This document shows positions 42,515-51,098 of a stretch of DNA of 61,634 nt, piece after piece (the stretch's first letter is position 1; every line of letters starts with the position of its first letter). The stretch comes from Methanothrix harundinacea. Its GTDB lineage: Archaea; Halobacteriota; Methanosarcinia; Methanotrichales; Methanotrichaceae. Position numbers and translations under genes: made by a program. Location: assembly GCA_001509375.1 (NCBI GenBank), contig LGFT01000003.1, forward strand, positions 1 to 61,634, given 5' to 3'. The notes under the pieces were generated by a model. The model searched no databases. It was not told the DNA's origin and saw only the letters and a program-made list of their open reading frames with translations.

Positions 42515-43771
42515 TTGAAGACATCGAGAATTTCCGGGTTTTACAAGCTTCCAGCTTCGGATCGGCTCAGGATGGTGGCGGAGAACGCCGGCCTCTCCGA
42601 GGAGGAGGCCGAGACGATCGCAAGACGAGGCCTCTCTCTCGACCAGGCCGACAAGATGATCGAAAACGTCATCGGCCTATTCCAGATCCCCCTGGGGATA
42701 GCGACGAACTTTCTGATCGACGGTCGGGAAGTTCTGATCCCCATGGCGACTGAAGAGCCGTCGGTGATCGCAGCCGCCAGCAACGGGGCAAGGATGGCCT
42801 TCGCCGGCGGAGGCTTTGTCACCAGCAGCACGCGACCCGTGATGAGGGCCCTCATACAGGTGACGGGGGTCGAGGACCCCCACGGCGCGCGGCTCGCCAT
42901 ACTGGCCCGAACTGAAGAGATCGCGGCCAGGGCGAACGAGAAGGACCCGATGCTGGTCAGGTACGGGGGAGGCGTCGTAGGCGTCGAGGCGAACGTCGTA
43001 TCCACCCGGAAGGGCCCGATGGTGGTCGTTCACCTGCTCGTCGACTGCAGGGACGCCATGGGGGCCAACGCTGTCAACACCATGGCTGAGGCCCTGGCCC
43101 CCTTCATCGAGGAGATCACCGGGGGGAAGGTATATCTCAGGATCATTTCGAACCTCGCCGACCTCCGGCTCGCCCGGGCCCGGGCCGTCTTCAAGGCAGA
43201 TGAGATAGGAGGATCCGAGGTCGTCGATGCCATCGTTCTTGCGAGCGCCCTTGCCGAGAGCGATCCCTATCGGGCTGCGACCCACAACAAAGGGATCATG
43301 AACGGCGTGACGGCGGTGACGATGGCCAGCGGGAACGATACCAGGGCCATCGAGGCAGGTGCCCACTCTTACGCTGCCCGGGGCGGTGTCTATAGATCTT
43401 TATCGACGTACGAGAAGAACCGAGACGGTGACCTGGTGGGCACCATCGAGCTTCCTGTCGCCGTCGGGACCGTCGGCGGAGCGACGCGGGTCCATCCCGT
43501 GGCCAGGGCCAACATGAAGATCCTGGGGCTCAAATCCGCCGACGACCTGGGACGGATTTTGGCCTCGGTGGGCCTCGCCCAGAACTTCGCCGCCCTCCGG
43601 GCCCTCGCCACCGAGGGGATCCAGAGGGGGCACATGTCGCTCCACGCCAAAAACGTCGCCGTCCAGGCGGGAGCCGTCGGCGACGAGATCGAGGTCGTGG
43701 CCGGCAAAATGGCGGCTGAGAAGAAGATAAACGTCGAGAGGGCAAAGGAGCTTTTAAGTGAGATGAAATGA
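42515..43771 (+). CDS. 3-Hydroxy-3-methylglutaryl-CoA reductase, class II
   Basis: Reduces HMG-CoA to mevalonate for archaeal lipids. The sequence is of the bacterial-type class II (Pseudomonas mevalonii / Archaeoglobus) rather than the usual archaeal class I. The catalytic residues are E81 in ATEEPSVIAAAS, K259 in ATHNKGIMNG, D275 in ASGNDTRA, and H377 in RGHMSLHAKN. The 418 residues suit the class. The start is a TTG at 42515 with GGAGG nine nt upstream. The stop overlaps prephenate dehydratase (ATGA). NADH use is typical of the class, though some members take NADPH. Confidence 0.95.
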   Translation: MKTSRISGFYKLPASDRLRMVAENAGLSEEEAETIARRGLSLDQADKMIENVIGLFQIPLGIATNFLIDGREVLIPMATEEPSVIAAASNGARMAFAGGGFVTSSTRPVMRALIQVTGVEDPHGARLAILARTEEIAARANEKDPMLVRYGGGVVGVEANVVSTRKGPMVVVHLLVDCRDAMGANAVNTMAEALAPFIEEITGGKVYLRIISNLADLRLARARAVFKADEIGGSEVVDAIVLASALAESDPYRAATHNKGIMNGVTAVTMASGNDTRAIEAGAHSYAARGGVYRSLSTYEKNRDGDLVGTIELPVAVGTVGGATRVHPVARANMKILGLKSADDLGRILASVGLAQNFAALRALATEGIQRGHMSLHAKNVAVQAGAVGDEIEVVAGKMAAEKKINVERAKELLSEMK

Positions 43772-44601
43772 ACCGATCGATCGGAGTTTTGGGGCCGGAA
43801 GGGACCTTTTCGGAGAAGGCCGCAAAAAGGTACAGTCCCGAGGCCAGCCTTCGGTACTACCGGGACTTCGAGGAGGTGATCGCCGCCGTCGAGGGAGGCG
43901 AGGTGGATCTCGGGGTCGTCCCCCTGGAAAACAGCCTGGAGGGGTCGGTGGGAATGACCCTCGACGCCCTCCTCCGCCGTGACGTCAAGATCACAGGCGA
44001 GATCAACTTGAGGGTGAGACATTGCCTTTTGGGCATCGGAAGGCCCGAGGAGGTGAAGGTGATCCTCTCCCACCCCCAGGCCCTGGCCCAGTGCAGGAGC
44101 TACCTCAAACGCAGGTTTCCCCAGGTCGAGCTGAGGACGACGGGCTCCACCAGCCACGCCGCAAAGCTCGCTGGGGAGTTCTCCGAGATGGCGGCCATCG
44201 CCGACGCTGAGGCTGCGGAGCAGTATGATCTTTCGGTGATCGAGAGAGACGTCCAGGACTCAGACCAGAATGTGACCCGTTTTGTGGTGGTGGGCCGGGA
44301 GGCGCCGGAGCCGAGCGGAAGAGACAAGACCTCTCTGGCCGTATACCTGGAGAGGGCCGAGCCCGGAGCCCTCTGGGAGGTCTTGGGAGAGTTTGCGAAG
44401 AGGGGGATAAACCTCACCAAGATCGAGTCCCGGCCCAGCAAAAGGGGCCTCGGAGATTATTACTTCTTCATCGACCTGGAGGGGCATGTATCCGACCCCC
44501 TCGTCGAAGAGGCGCTGGCTCGGATAAGGGAGAGGGCGGCCATGACCAAGGTTCTGGGGTCCTACCCTCGGACGGACCCCGGCGGGACCTCGGAGAGATG
44601 A
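43768..44601 (+). CDS. pheA: Prephenate dehydratase with ACT domain
   Basis: Converts prephenate to phenylpyruvate for phenylalanine. The N-terminal catalytic domain includes GVLGPEGTFSEKAA, GVVPLENSLEGSVGMT and SDQNVTRFVVV with the conserved T-R-F. The C-terminal ACT domain (about 185-265) contains the regulatory ESRPSKRGLGDYYFFID, where phenylalanine binds. The 277 residues are normal for a monofunctional enzyme. It is translationally coupled to the class II HMG-CoA reductase gene, an unusual metabolic pairing. Confidence 0.96.
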   Translation: MNRSIGVLGPEGTFSEKAAKRYSPEASLRYYRDFEEVIAAVEGGEVDLGVVPLENSLEGSVGMTLDALLRRDVKITGEINLRVRHCLLGIGRPEEVKVILSHPQALAQCRSYLKRRFPQVELRTTGSTSHAAKLAGEFSEMAAIADAEAAEQYDLSVIERDVQDSDQNVTRFVVVGREAPEPSGRDKTSLAVYLERAEPGALWEVLGEFAKRGINLTKIESRPSKRGLGDYYFFIDLEGHVSDPLVEEALARIRERAAMTKVLGSYPRTDPGGTSER

Positions 44602-44608
44602 TGGGAAT

Positions 44609-45088
44609 ATGAAGAACGAGAGGCCGAGGGAGGGGAAAGCGCGGGTGGAGGAAGATACAAAACCTCAAAAGATCACGGCCTCCCTGAATAAGACCGCCAC
44701 AAGCTTCGCCCAAGTCTTTCCCATCCTCATCGGGGTTATGCTCCTCATCTCACTCATACTGGTCTTGGTCCCGCAATCCTTCTACGGGGCGGTCTTCACC
44801 GGAGACGAGATCTTCGACCCCTTGGTCGGAGCTCTTATCGGGAGCGTTGCCGCCGGAAACCCCATAACCAGCTACATCATCGGCGGAGAGCTGCTAGATA
44901 GGGGCGTGAGCCTTCTGGCGGTGACGGCCTTCATAGCTGCCTGGGTGACCGTCGGCATAGCTCAGCTTCCTGCCGAGGGTATGGTATTGGGAAAGAGGTT
45001 CGCCTTGATCAGAAACGTCATCTCCTTCCTCTCGGCGGTGCTCGTGGCCATTCTCACCTCCTTAACCCTGGAGCTGATCTGGCCTTGA
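44609..45088 (+). CDS. Permease-like membrane protein, N-terminal half
   Basis: A 159-residue integral membrane protein with four to five spans (VFPILIGVMLLISLILVLVP, LVGALIGSVAAGNPITSYIIGG, LLAVTAFIAAWVTVGIAQLP, NVISFLSAVLVAILTSL). The GNPITSYIIGGELLDRG segment resembles a half of the ArsP/YraQ-type permease family (PF03773-like). It overlaps the next gene, which encodes a similar half, by TTGA. Together they could make one heteromeric permease. The substrate is unknown. The first 30 residues are charged and cytoplasmic. Confidence 0.65.
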   Translation: MKNERPREGKARVEEDTKPQKITASLNKTATSFAQVFPILIGVMLLISLILVLVPQSFYGAVFTGDEIFDPLVGALIGSVAAGNPITSYIIGGELLDRGVSLLAVTAFIAAWVTVGIAQLPAEGMVLGKRFALIRNVISFLSAVLVAILTSLTLELIWP

Positions 45089-45579
45089 CCATCCGAAACC
45101 CCACCGCCAAGCACTTCCTGGCTCTGCTGACAGCCATTTATCTGGGGCTTGCTGCCGTTGACTTCGACATCTTTTTGAGGGCGATCTCAGTCTTCACCAA
45201 GCTCCTTTCAAACGTCCTGCCGATTCTGGCCCTCGTCCTCTTGATCATGTCCCTTTTGAACCTGAAGATCAAGCCGAGGATTGCTAAGAGGATGCTGGGG
45301 AAGGGGTCGGGTCTGAAGGGTTGGACCTTCGCCGTGGTGGGGGGCATCCTCTCGTCGGGCCCCGTATACGTCTGGTATCCCCTACTCGCAGACCTCAGAG
45401 AGGAGGGGATGAGAGACTCTCTAGTTGCCGCCTTTATGTACGCTCGGGCGATCAAGATCCCTATGATTCCCCTACTTGTATACTACTTCGGCTGGAATTT
45501 CACCCTCCTCTTCACCCTCTACCTTTTGATCTTCTCAGTCCTGAACGGGCTTTTGGTCGAGAGGCTGACGGAAAGATGA
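45085..45579 (+). CDS. Permease-like membrane protein, C-terminal half
   Basis: A 164-residue membrane protein with four to five spans. The repeat motif GGILSSGPVYVWYPLLADLREEGM corresponds in position to GSVAAGNPITSYIIGG of the preceding protein, so the two halves are likely related by the internal duplication typical of the ArsP/YraQ permeases. The start is a TTG that overlaps the preceding stop. No frameshift remnant is visible between the halves: both begin and end cleanly. Transported solute unknown. Confidence 0.65.
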   Translation: MTIRNPTAKHFLALLTAIYLGLAAVDFDIFLRAISVFTKLLSNVLPILALVLLIMSLLNLKIKPRIAKRMLGKGSGLKGWTFAVVGGILSSGPVYVWYPLLADLREEGMRDSLVAAFMYARAIKIPMIPLLVYYFGWNFTLLFTLYLLIFSVLNGLLVERLTER

Positions 45580-45855
45580 GACGAGTCAGAGCCTCGGAGT
45601 ATGCCGGGCCTGGAAAGGGGCGCTATATATCAGATAGAGATACGAACTCACCTCGACGATCCAAAACCTCCTTCGACCTTAAGATTCTCCTGAGCCTGGA
45701 CCGCCAGCCAGAGGGGCTAAAAAAAGCGATCTCAGCACCCTCCGAAAGATTAATTACGACGTCAGGATGGCCTATAGATTTATCTAATAGAAATGTAGCA
45801 TACTCGATAGCGCGTCAAGCTTTACTACTTCAGGCGAATTTGGGAGGCGATGTGG

Positions 45856-47010
45856 TTGAAAAAAATAAAATTAGCAATTGCCGGTCTCGGCAACTGCGCC
45901 AGCTCTCTCATCCAAGGGATTGAATATTATAAAAATTCTGATGATGAAAATTGTATCGGCCTCATGCACCAGTCCGTCGGCGGCTACCAGCCGGGCGACA
46001 TCGAGGTGGTTGCGGCCTTTGACATAGACGAACGAAAGGTGAGAAAGGACGTCAGCGAGGCGATCTTCGCACCGCCCAACTGCACCAAGGTATTCTATCC
46101 CGACGTACCTTACATGGGCGTGGAGGTGAAGAAGGGGCCTGTCCTGGACGGAGTAGCCCCTCACATGTCCTCTTACGACGACAACAAGACTTTCGTCGTC
46201 TCGGACCTGGAGCCCTGTGACGTGGTGGGCGAGCTGGAAGATAGCGGCGCCGAGGTTCTTATCAACTACATGCCCGTCGGCTCCGAAGAGGCGAGCCGTT
46301 TTTACGCCCAGGCCGCCCTGGACGCTCGAGTCGGATACGTCAACTGCATGCCGGTATTCATCGCCTCCGATCCCGCCTGGGCGAAGAAGTTCAAGGACGC
46401 CAACGTTCCGATAGTCGGCGACGACGTCAAGAGCCAGATAGGCGCGACCATAGTCCACAGGTCCCTCACCAAGCTCTTCAGCGACCGGGGATGCAAACTC
46501 GATAGGACGTACCAGCTCAACACCGGCGGAAACACCGACTTTTTGAACATGCTCAATCAGGAGAGGCTCAAGTCCAAGAGGATCTCCAAGACCGAGGCGG
46601 TCCAGTCGGTCCTCGACGTCCCCCTCATGGCCGACGACATCCACATAGGACCCTCAGACTACGTCCCGTGGCAGAAGGACAACAAGATCTGTTTTCTGAG
46701 GATGGAGGGGAGGATCTTCGGCGACGTACCCATAAACCTGGAGCTGAGGCTCTCGGTAGAGGACTCCCCCAACAGCGGCGGGTCCACCATCGACGCCATA
46801 AGGATCTGCAAATTGGCCATCGACAGAAAGATCGGAGGGCCTCTGATCGAGATATCGGCCTACACCATGAAGCATCCGCCGATCCAGTACCCCGATCACC
46901 TGGCGAGAGAGCTGGTGGAGAAGTTCATAAAAGGAGAGGTATATGACGTCGCCCCCGACGCCCTCCTGAGGCCCGAGATCGCCACCGCCATCCAGGACAA
47001 GGGCGAGTGA
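45856..47010 (+). CDS. Myo-inositol-1-phosphate synthase
   Basis: Converts glucose-6-phosphate to inositol-1-phosphate using NAD, for inositol phospholipid headgroups or the solute di-myo-inositol phosphate. The 384-residue protein begins KKIKLAIAGLGNCASSLIQG, the NAD-binding fold. VGDDVKSQIGATIVHRSL, QLNTGGNTDFLNML and DDIHIGPSDYVPWQKDNKICFL are family signatures, with the active-site lysines in the last two. I start at the TTG at 45856, since GGGAGG sits eight nt upstream, rather than an ATG six bases earlier that would be only two nt from that site. A hairpin terminator follows the gene. Confidence 0.94.
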   Translation: MKKIKLAIAGLGNCASSLIQGIEYYKNSDDENCIGLMHQSVGGYQPGDIEVVAAFDIDERKVRKDVSEAIFAPPNCTKVFYPDVPYMGVEVKKGPVLDGVAPHMSSYDDNKTFVVSDLEPCDVVGELEDSGAEVLINYMPVGSEEASRFYAQAALDARVGYVNCMPVFIASDPAWAKKFKDANVPIVGDDVKSQIGATIVHRSLTKLFSDRGCKLDRTYQLNTGGNTDFLNMLNQERLKSKRISKTEAVQSVLDVPLMADDIHIGPSDYVPWQKDNKICFLRMEGRIFGDVPINLELRLSVEDSPNSGGSTIDAIRICKLAIDRKIGGPLIEISAYTMKHPPIQYPDHLARELVEKFIKGEVYDVAPDALLRPEIATAIQDKGE

Positions 47011-47028
47011 GCATAAAATATCAGCATC

Positions 47029-47057
47029 GAGTCGTGCGCCTTCGCACCACTCGTTTT
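47029..47057 (+). terminator. Hairpin terminator after inositol-phosphate synthase
   Basis: Arms GAGT-C-GTGCG and CGCAC-C-ACTC pair around a CCTT loop (47029-47052) with one internal mismatch, followed directly by GTTTTC. It lies 20 nt after the stop. Confidence 0.55.
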
Positions 47058-47284
47058 CTCCGGAGCGTATGATCCAGATCCCAGCAAACGGGATCGAGAC
47101 CATTAGATTCGATCGAAGCCGGAGTATTCCCTCCCTTGGGGGGATTTCTTGAATTTCTCGGCTGGGATGGGCATCATAATTGTCCACGGACCGAAAACGG
47201 ATGATTAATAAGTGGAGATGAGTCGGATATGCTTGCCCATCGCCATGAAAATGGTGACGTTCCCGCTTCCATTATTCTCCGCCC

Positions 47285-47536
47285 TCACACCTCCCCCGCC
47301 GCCTCCTCCAGCTTCCTCGTGCACTCGTCCATCAGCTCTGCCGCCTCCCGGACCTTCGCCGCAGCCCCGGGGCTCGCCGCCTCTATTTCTTTCGCCCTGG
47401 CCCGGAAGCTCTCGCTGTGGCTCTTGTTGTGCTCGATCCAGTGCTCCAGAAGATGCTCGATCTCGTGCTTGTTCAGCTCGTGGCCGTGCTCTTGCGACCC
47501 GTGCTCGTGCAGTTCGTCGTGATCATGCTCGTGCAA
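47285..47536 (-). CDS. Small His-rich metal-binding-type protein
   Basis: An 83-residue protein whose first 40 residues contain 12 histidines (MHEHDHDELHEHGSQEHGHE, then LNKHEIEHLLEHWIEHNKSH), mixed with Glu and Asp, which is a metal-binding composition. The rest forms two helices (FRARAKEIEAASPGAAAKVREAAELMDECTRKL, in parts). HLLEHWIEHNKSHSESF is conserved in small archaeal proteins I recall but cannot name. The start is a TTG at 47536 with GGGAGG eight nt upstream. It may buffer zinc, nickel or cobalt. It lies between inositol-phosphate synthase (convergent) and the idsA gene, same strand as idsA. Confidence 0.7.
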   Translation of the reverse strand: MHEHDHDELHEHGSQEHGHELNKHEIEHLLEHWIEHNKSHSESFRARAKEIEAASPGAAAKVREAAELMDECTRKLEEAAGEV

Positions 47537-47644
47537 TTTGAACGCCTCCCTATCGCGCCTTAGCCGCGGACTTAAGCCTCTGACCTGAACCTAGCGTGAC
47601 CCTTGACCGCGCCCAGCTACGATCTCTGTTGTTCTTTTTATGGA

Positions 47645-48616
47645 TTAATAACTTCTGCTTATCATGTAGTCGGCCAGCTCTAGAAGGAGGTGCTTGGCGT
47701 CTGAGTCCGGAAGTACCGCCAGGGCCTCTTTGCCCTCCTCGACGAGGCTTATCGCCCTGGAGCGGGCGTAGTCGATGGAGCCGCTGGCCCGCAAGGCCTC
47801 CAGAGCGCTCTCGACCTCTTTGCCGGTCGCGTTCCTCTTGCCGAATATCTCGATCTCGGCGCCGCCGGCCATGGCGTGGATCATGATCAGGGTCTTCTTC
47901 CCCTCGGCGAGATCCCCACCCCTCGGCTTTCCCAGAACCTTTGCCGGGGCCGTAAGGTCCAGGACGTCGTCTTGGATCTGGAAGGCCATCCCCACCAGGC
48001 GGCCGAACCTCTCCAGCCCCTCCGCCTGCTTCTCCGGGGCACCACTGAGACGGGCGCCCATCCAGGCGGCGGCCCCGTAGAGGACCCCGGTCTTCTTCTC
48101 GATCATCTCCAGATACTCGGCTTCTGTGACCCGGTCCCTCCTCTCAAACTCCATGTCCAGCCACTGCCCCTCGCATATGTAGGCGCAGGTCCTGGCCAGC
48201 ATCTTCACAGAGGCGACCATATCCTGGGGGGCTGGGGCCTCAGCCGCCGTAAGGATCTCGAAGGCCTTGGAGTAGAGGGTGTCCCCAGCCAGGATGGCGC
48301 CAGCCTCGTCCCACTTGACGTGGACCGAGGGCCTCCCCCGACGGGTCTCGGCGTTGTCCATGATGTCATCGTGGATCAGGGTGAAGTTGTGGACCAGCTC
48401 TATCGATACCGCCGCCGGGACGACCACCTTCGGGTCGCCCCCCACTGCCTCCGCGGCCATCAGCAGCATGCTGGGCCGGAGCCTCTTTCCCCCAGCATCG
48501 ACCAGGTGCCTTCCGGCAGCGTAGAGCTCCCTCGGGTGTACGACGGGCAGATGGTCTTCAATAGCCTCGGAGATCATGCTGGCCCTAGCCTTCAGCTCAT
48601 CGTCAAGGATCACCAT
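47645..48616 (-). CDS. idsA: Geranylgeranyl/farnesyl diphosphate synthase
   Basis: Elongates DMAPP with IPP to the C20 (or C15) prenyl diphosphate of archaeal lipids. The two aspartate-rich motifs are DDIMD at 83-87 (in HDDIMDNAETRRGRPSVH) and DDVLD in AFQIQDDVLDLTAP. GGKRLRPSMLL is the IPP-binding region. The 323 residues are normal. It is the last gene of the ribosomal/isoprenoid superoperon, 56 nt after the RNase J gene. Confidence 0.95.
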   Translation of the reverse strand: MVILDDELKARASMISEAIEDHLPVVHPRELYAAGRHLVDAGGKRLRPSMLLMAAEAVGGDPKVVVPAAVSIELVHNFTLIHDDIMDNAETRRGRPSVHVKWDEAGAILAGDTLYSKAFEILTAAEAPAPQDMVASVKMLARTCAYICEGQWLDMEFERRDRVTEAEYLEMIEKKTGVLYGAAAWMGARLSGAPEKQAEGLERFGRLVGMAFQIQDDVLDLTAPAKVLGKPRGGDLAEGKKTLIMIHAMAGGAEIEIFGKRNATGKEVESALEALRASGSIDYARSRAISLVEEGKEALAVLPDSDAKHLLLELADYMISRSY

Positions 48617-48672
48617 TTTATCGAGCCTCTTTCCTCCACATTCATCCTTCCTGCTCCCTCCGTCTCGCCCCT

Positions 48673-50013
48673 TCAGGGGAGGACCAGCTCCTGGCCGTTC
48701 CTCATGATGTGGAAGGTGTAGCCCAGCTCATAACCCGTATCCTCGGCCATCGATAGGTACTTGCCGTGGCTTTGGAAATTCCCGTGGCTGGGGATGACGT
48801 GCTCGGGGTTGATCATCCTCAAAAGCTCCCAGTGGTCCTCGACGCAGGCGTGGCCCGAGACGTGGACGTTGTCGTAGACTCTCGCCCCCTTCATCTTGAG
48901 CTTAGTCACCGCGATGTGACGGTTGGAGACGTTGAGGGGCTGGGGTATGGTGCCAGCGCTGAAGATCACCTTGTCTCCGGACTCGATCTGGTAGTCAGTC
49001 TCGCCGCTGGCGACGCGACTCAAGACCGCCCCCGGCTCTCCCTGGTGGCCCGTCATGATGGGGAGGTACTTGTCCTTTCCCTCCTGCATCATCCTCTTGA
49101 AGAACTTGTCGACGCTCTTTCTCCGGCCGTAGACGGGGAGGTCGTTGGACTTGGGGGCATACCCCGTCCTCTTCGCCGTGCTCCAGTACTTCTCCATCGA
49201 CCTGCCCAGAAGGACCGGCTTTCGCCCCATCTCGTGGGCGGCCTCGATGATCGCCCTGATCCTTGCTATGTGGGACGAAAAAGTGGTCAGAAGAACCCCA
49301 GACTTCGTCTCCTCCGTCCCCATCAGGACGTCCCAGACCAGGTCCTTTGCGATCTGCTCGGAAGGGGTCTTCCCCGAGACCCCTGCGTTCGTCGTCTCGG
49401 TGATCAGGGCCAAAACCCCCTCAGATTCGAGCTTCTTCAGCCGTGCGAAGTCCGGGGGCTGTCCCAGGGTGGGGCTCCGATCCATCTTGAAATCGTTGGC
49501 GTAGAGGATCACACCTCTCGGGGTGTGAACAGCGGCGAAGACGCAGTCGACTATGCTATGTTGGACCCTTATGAACTCCAGCTCGATGTCGGGGGCTATC
49601 TGTCTCGTCTTGCCGGCGTTCATGGTTATCACCTCGTTCTTAGTCGCCTGGAGCTTCTCGGCCTCGATCTCCTGCTTGATCAGGTCTGCAGTGAATGGGG
49701 TACCGATGATGGGCGCCCTGTACTTGTTGGCTAGCTTCGATATCGCCCCGATGTGATCGAGGTGGCCGTGGGTGCAGGCTATCGCCCTCACCCTCCCGTC
49801 CACGTCCTTCATGACGCTGTCGTTGGGGATCGCCCCCAGAGATATCAGCTCGGAGGGGCGGAGCCTCTCCAGATCTGTATCTTCGTGAATCTGAACCCGG
49901 TCCAATCGGATGCCCATGTCCATTATCAGGATGTCATGACCGATCCTTATGGCGGTCATGTTCCTTCCAATCTCTTCGTAGCCTCCGATCGCTACAATTC
50001 CAATATCCTTCAT
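48673..50013 (-). CDS. Archaeal RNase J (beta-CASP ribonuclease)
   Basis: A 446-residue metallo-beta-lactamase/beta-CASP nuclease with 5'-3' exoribonuclease activity in euryarchaea. The metal-binding motif THGHLDHIG has H82, H84, D86 and H87. The beta-CASP part includes TTFSSHIARIRAI and the late motifs VSGHACVEDHWELLRMINPEHVIPSHGN (in pieces), with the third histidine. The start overlaps the fni stop by 4 nt. Location among isoprenoid genes is common in euryarchaea. Confidence 0.95.
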   Translation of the reverse strand: MKDIGIVAIGGYEEIGRNMTAIRIGHDILIMDMGIRLDRVQIHEDTDLERLRPSELISLGAIPNDSVMKDVDGRVRAIACTHGHLDHIGAISKLANKYRAPIIGTPFTADLIKQEIEAEKLQATKNEVITMNAGKTRQIAPDIELEFIRVQHSIVDCVFAAVHTPRGVILYANDFKMDRSPTLGQPPDFARLKKLESEGVLALITETTNAGVSGKTPSEQIAKDLVWDVLMGTEETKSGVLLTTFSSHIARIRAIIEAAHEMGRKPVLLGRSMEKYWSTAKRTGYAPKSNDLPVYGRRKSVDKFFKRMMQEGKDKYLPIMTGHQGEPGAVLSRVASGETDYQIESGDKVIFSAGTIPQPLNVSNRHIAVTKLKMKGARVYDNVHVSGHACVEDHWELLRMINPEHVIPSHGNFQSHGKYLSMAEDTGYELGYTFHIMRNGQELVLP

Positions 50014-51098
50014 TTTGACATCTCTCTGTAAATGGAAAACTTTCGTGTGTCAAACCCTCTCTGCTCCAGGACCTCTCTCGTTCTTCCTAAAACGATGACC
50101 GGCGCAGATCGAAGGTCCATGATGTTCTTTGAGGCGGTCAAAAACATGGTCGTCCTGAAGGCCCTCTCGTAGATCCGGAGGGCTTCGGCCACCTGGAGAG
50201 GGCCCTTCGTCGCCGGGGCCAGGAAGGGGAGGGCCGCCCCGGCAAGGCTCGCCCCCAGGGCGATGCTCTTGGCCATATCTATACCGCTTCGAACCCCTCC
50301 CGAGGATATGACCTCCGCACCGAGAGCGGCACACTCTACAACGCTGACGGGAGTTCTTACCCCCCAGTCCCAGAATAGCCGCCCCATCGTTGTGGATTCG
50401 CCATCGCCTCGTTCCTCCGCCCGATAGGCCTCAACACCTGACCAGCTGGTCCCGCCCAAGCCTCCAACGTCGATGATCTTCACCCCCGCATCGATGAGGG
50501 CCCGAGCATCCTCTCTGGATATCCCCGCCCCCGTCTCCTTGGCGATGATGGGAACCCTGCCGTCGGTGGCAGACCTGATCGCCTCGATGGCGCCCCGAGC
50601 CTCAGTCTCCCCCTCTGGTTGGATGCTCTCCTGGAGGAAGTTCAGGTGGACGGCTATGGCATCGGCATCGATCATCTCCGCCAGATGGTCGATCACTTCG
50701 GGTCCACCCCTCTTGAGCTGGACGGCTCCGATGTTCCCGATTATGGGGATCTTCGGCGCTGCATCCCTCACCGCTGAGAAGGTCTCCTCGACCTCGGCAC
50801 TCTCGAGGGCGGCCCTCTGGGATCCGACCCCCATAGCCACCCCCACCTCCTGGGCTGCCAGGGCCAAATTGACGTTGATATCTTTGGTATCGGGGTGGCC
50901 CCCCGTCATCCCGGAGATCATCAGGGGCATGGCGAGATCCTTGCCAAGGAATCGGCAGCTAGTATCGATCTCATCGGCGTCGATTCCCGGAAGAGTTCTA
51001 TGGACGAAGGCGAGGTCATTGAAGGGCTTGCTCCTCCCCTCCACTTCCTTTTCTAGACATATCCTTATGTGGTCGAGCTTTCTGTTTCCTGTGGTCAC
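50010..51098 (-). CDS. fni: Type 2 isopentenyl-diphosphate delta-isomerase
   Basis: FMN- and NADPH-dependent isomerase of IPP and DMAPP. The 362-residue protein has RKLDHIRICLEKEVEGR near the N-terminus, MISGMTGGHPDTKDIN, HLNFLQESIQPEG, and the FMN-phosphate loops GLGGTSWSGVEAYRA and SSGGVRSGIDMAKSIALGAS. Length and motifs are normal for the archaeal enzyme. The GTG start overlaps the stop of the isopentenyl phosphate kinase gene (GTGA), and its stop overlaps RNase J. Confidence 0.96.
   Translation of the reverse strand: MTTGNRKLDHIRICLEKEVEGRSKPFNDLAFVHRTLPGIDADEIDTSCRFLGKDLAMPLMISGMTGGHPDTKDINVNLALAAQEVGVAMGVGSQRAALESAEVEETFSAVRDAAPKIPIIGNIGAVQLKRGGPEVIDHLAEMIDADAIAVHLNFLQESIQPEGETEARGAIEAIRSATDGRVPIIAKETGAGISREDARALIDAGVKIIDVGGLGGTSWSGVEAYRAEERGDGESTTMGRLFWDWGVRTPVSVVECAALGAEVISSGGVRSGIDMAKSIALGASLAGAALPFLAPATKGPLQVAEALRIYERAFRTTMFLTASKNIMDLRSAPVIVLGRTREVLEQRGFDTRKFSIYREMSK

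Noticed and set aside
45321-45923. 200-codon plus-strand frame across the gap before inositol-phosphate synthase
   Set aside because: Overlaps the permease half and the inositol synthase start in another frame; the 270-nt gap itself shows only AT-rich promoter-like sequence.
48766-49734. 322-codon plus-strand frame opposite RNase J
   Set aside because: Antisense shadow; Val/Asp/Leu-rich with no recognisable domain, while RNase J motifs are complete.
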